Source: Clitopilus passeckerianus (taxonomy: Eukaryota; Basidiomycota; Agaricomycetes; Agaricales; Entolomataceae). Taken from it: a DNA stretch of 64,000 nucleotides. Of the stretch, positions 61,417 to 64,000 are shown piece after piece. Each line of letters opens with the position of its first letter. Position 1 is the stretch's first letter. The stretch covers positions 37,961 through 101,960 of the forward strand of contig CALYLX010000007.1 in assembly GCA_944990035.1 (NCBI GenBank), read 5' to 3'. The translations under genes and the position numbers were made by a program. The notes under the pieces are model-generated. The model was not told where the DNA came from. It saw nothing but the letters and a program-made list of their open reading frames with translations, and did no database searches.

Positions 61417-61650
61417 ACCGTCACAGTTCAAAGGACTAAGTAATGTAGCTATAGGGAACAAATACAGTGTACCACTAATTATGTACAGTTTTTGCCACAT
61501 GTTGAATACAAGGGATTTTTGCATAGATAAAGAACTCTTTTGAACCTTCTTGTATGACGAACACTCAATTGGGTTGGCCGGAGCCCGGTCCGAGCTCTCG
61601 GCCCAACTTGTCCAGTCAACAGGTGGCATCATGTCCATGACTTTGCCTCG

Positions 61651-64000
61651 ATGTCCACTGAACCCAATCTCATTAATGAACCGCCTCGTCTCAAATCTTT
61701 GATTGACATTAACCTATTGAAAGAGATTGGAAAGAAAGGGCTAGTAGACGCGTTGAACTCTGTGTGTACCATTGGTCGGTTTGGTCAAGCTTGGCTTCTG
61801 AACGTTTTAACAGGTGAATGGCGCGAAGACCCTCGTGTTGGACCCGTCGTTGGCGGGTCCGCTTGGGCTAGTGACGGAAGTATCCCTACTCAAGGTAAGC
61901 AAAGAACAGCTTGATTATCCATTCCAATCTAATGCTGTCGAATAGCATCATGGGGTGGATAAAATGTTTTGGCTGGAGTCTGGTACACTCGCATCTACCA
62001 CACCAAATATAGTCTATCTCTGCCGGCCACGAATCAACCACGTTAGGAATATAGCAAGTACGTGACCTTTTCTTGTTTGAAGAGTTATCCGCTTGACAAT
62101 GAAACAGACCAGATCAAGAAACACGTCGCTGAATCTAAGAAGCATAACTATACCCTCCTACTCGTCCCACGCAAATCAACGCTTGTCACTCGTATATTGG
62201 AGGAGGAAGGCGTTCTGGGCGACGTATCAATATCCACGTACAACTTGGAACTTATACCCCTGGCCGACGACGTAATTTCATTGGAGAACGAGGACGCCTT
62301 TAGAGACCTCTGGGTAGTGAGTAATCGGGCTTGTATGCTGGGGAATTCCATACAAATATTTCCCCGTAGGATGGAGATGAGACCATTATCTACGATTCTG
62401 CACAAGCATTGGTCACTTTCCAGAAGCTGTACGGGATGTTTCCGCGAATTGTTGGGAAAGGGGATCATGCATCGGTATGCATTTCCATCTTCCACATGAA
62501 TTCGCCTCTGAACATGCCGCAGCGTCTGGCCACTTTGTTGACAAGAGAAATGCCGAAGAAGCCAAGCACTGGCTCGAACAACCTTTTCTCGCAGGCAGAC
62601 AATATCGACTCTCTGATTATTCTCGATCGCCAAGTGGACATGATAACCCCTCTTCTGACGCAGCTCACATATGAAGGTCTGGTTGACGAGCTCATAGGCA
62701 TCAAGAATTGTAGATGGTTTACATATTCGTCCACTGGTTTCTACTGACACCTTCTCTACAGCGCATGTTGAAGTCCCAGCGTCACTGCTCTTACCACCAG
62801 CACCTCCGCAAGGAACAAACGCCGCAAGTACTTCTGCTGCTCCCGCTCCGGTGTCGACACTTAAGAAGGAGAACAAGAAGAAATACTTCTTAACGACTGC
62901 CTCTGACCCCCTTCTTGCTGAACTCCGTGACTTGAACTTTTCTGTAGTCGGCAGGCGGCTCAACACTGTTGCTCACAGAATTGACGCGCAGTACAAGGTA
63001 TTTGAGCCATGTAGCTGCTTCAACCACTGAGCTCATTAAGACCACCAGACCAACCTCCAAACCAAGAATGTTGCACAACTCCGTGATTTCGTGGGTAAAC
63101 TTGGAGGTCTTCAATCTGAACATCAGGCTCTCCGGCTACGTACGTAGAATCGGTATCTTTCGTTCCTGTACACACTAAAACATGAGGTAACAGATACTGG
63201 ACTTTCTGAGCTACTCGTCCCGCTAACACGGACACAACAGTTCAATAACTCCTTAGAGGTGCAGCAAAGTGAGGATTGACTAGCTCAATCTTCCTAACCT
63301 ACTAATTCGCTATTCGCTTAGATTTACTGGCCTCGTATGAAACGACCGCGCAGCTCTCTACCATTGAAGATATGATTGCCCAAGGGGCTGATATGCAGGT
63401 TGTCCTACGACTACTATGTTTGGCAAGCATAACCACGGGTGGTATCAAGGTCAAGACCTTGGAAAATATGAAGAGGGAGTTCCTTCAGGTGTGTAAGGCC
63501 CTCCGTAACCAGCTTCAAGCCTAATCATATCTGTTTTACAAGGCATACGGTTATGATCTACTACCATTACTCCTGCACCTGCAATCACCTTCATTGGGAA
63601 TACTGCTACCCAACCCTCTGCCTCATTCACTCTTGAATGTTCCCAAATACCCATTTGCCCAACTCCGTAAATCTCTCAGGCTTTTGATCGACGACACCCC
63701 AGAAGCGATGGAGGAGGTCGAGAACGATATCAGCTTCGTATACTCTGGGTGGGCACCTATCAGCATCCGGCTGGTGCAATGTGTGGCTCAGAAGGGTGGT
63801 GTGATAAGCAATCCAGCAGAGAAGGTGGCACCTGACACAACGCCTGTGGAGGACCATGATACGGCTGCCCAAACAAAAGTTCAAGCGCATCCAATTGTTG
63901 GGTGGAAAGGATTTGAGGACGTCGTCGCTATGATCCCAGGAGAAAGCGTGGACATTACACCTAAACAAGCGGCCGATAGAACGACACCGATAGCAGCATT
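61651..64000 (+). CDS. VPS33: VPS33, Sec1/Munc18-family HOPS/CORVET subunit, truncated at window edge
   Basis: SM protein that binds SNAREs and, within HOPS/CORVET, drives fusion of endosomes and vacuoles. The start ATG at 61651 gives MSTEPNLINEPPRLKSLIDI. Joined exons then read KTLVLDPSLAGPLGLVTEV, HHGVDKMFWLESG and VYLCRPRINHVRNIA, followed by RKSTLVTRILEEEGVLGDVS, DSLIILDRQVDMITPLLTQL and TYEGLVDELIG, all typical of VPS33. A Lys-rich insert (LKKENKKKYFLTT) lies in the usual variable loop. Later exons carry TKNVAQLRDFVGKLGGLQSE and TLENMKREFLQAYGYDLLPL. Ten or more exons; the frame remains open at 64000, so the C-terminus is missing. NTE1 ends 234 bases upstream. Confidence 0.93.

Noticed and set aside
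1..64000. Transposon, virus-derived or secondary-metabolite cluster
   Set aside because: No transposase, reverse transcriptase, integrase, polyketide or peptide synthetase motif, and no long terminal repeats recognised.

Overview
This window is nuclear DNA from a filamentous basidiomycete, most likely an Agaricomycete. The genes are dense, lie on both strands, and are cut by many short introns (about 48-65 bases, GT..AG). Their best matches in memory are conserved fungal housekeeping proteins. I see no rRNA or tRNA gene, no recognisable transposon, no CRISPR array and no operon-like packing. Exon joins were worked out by hand from splice sites and family conservation. For TAF2, FAB1, NTE1, LTV1, the BIRC6-like E2 and the NVJ2-like gene the exon lengths sum exactly to whole codons.

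Left part (1-19.5 kb): a HET-C family gene running off the left edge (-), LTV1 (40S ribosome assembly, -), a very large TAF2 gene (+) whose protein ends in three bromodomains, and the PI(3)P 5-kinase FAB1/PIKfyve (-, FYVE + CCT + kinase, about 2288 aa).

Middle (20-34.9 kb): CSN2 of the COP9 signalosome (+); three neighbouring mitochondrial-translation genes, mL40 (-), uL1m (+) and METTL17/RSM22 (-); the spliceosomal pseudo-deubiquitinase SAD1/USP39 (+); a 69-aa single-membrane-segment protein (-); two single-domain dsRNA-binding microproteins (-); a 2.8-kb gene-poor stretch; and a G-protein beta subunit (+).

Right part (35-64 kb): a golgin-like coiled-coil protein (+), a large disordered protein of unknown function (-), an NVJ2-like SMP/PH lipid-transfer protein with a long disordered tail (-), two orphan proteins (-), a BIRC6-like E2 with a cysteine cluster and SUMO-interaction-like motifs (-), a mitochondrial (methyl)isocitrate lyase (+), the lysophospholipase NTE1 (+), and VPS33 (+) running off the right edge.

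Most genes act in unrelated core processes: transcription, ribosome and spliceosome assembly, ubiquitin signalling, and endolysosomal/ER lipid handling. Several pairs are divergent with only about 120-600 bases between start codons and probably share promoters: LTV1/TAF2, FAB1/CSN2, mL40/uL1m, METTL17/SAD1 and E2/isocitrate lyase. The most unusual items are the TAF2-bromodomain fusion, the paired mini-dsRBD genes, the E2 with in-cis zinc-like and SIM-like segments, and several uncharacterised proteins.
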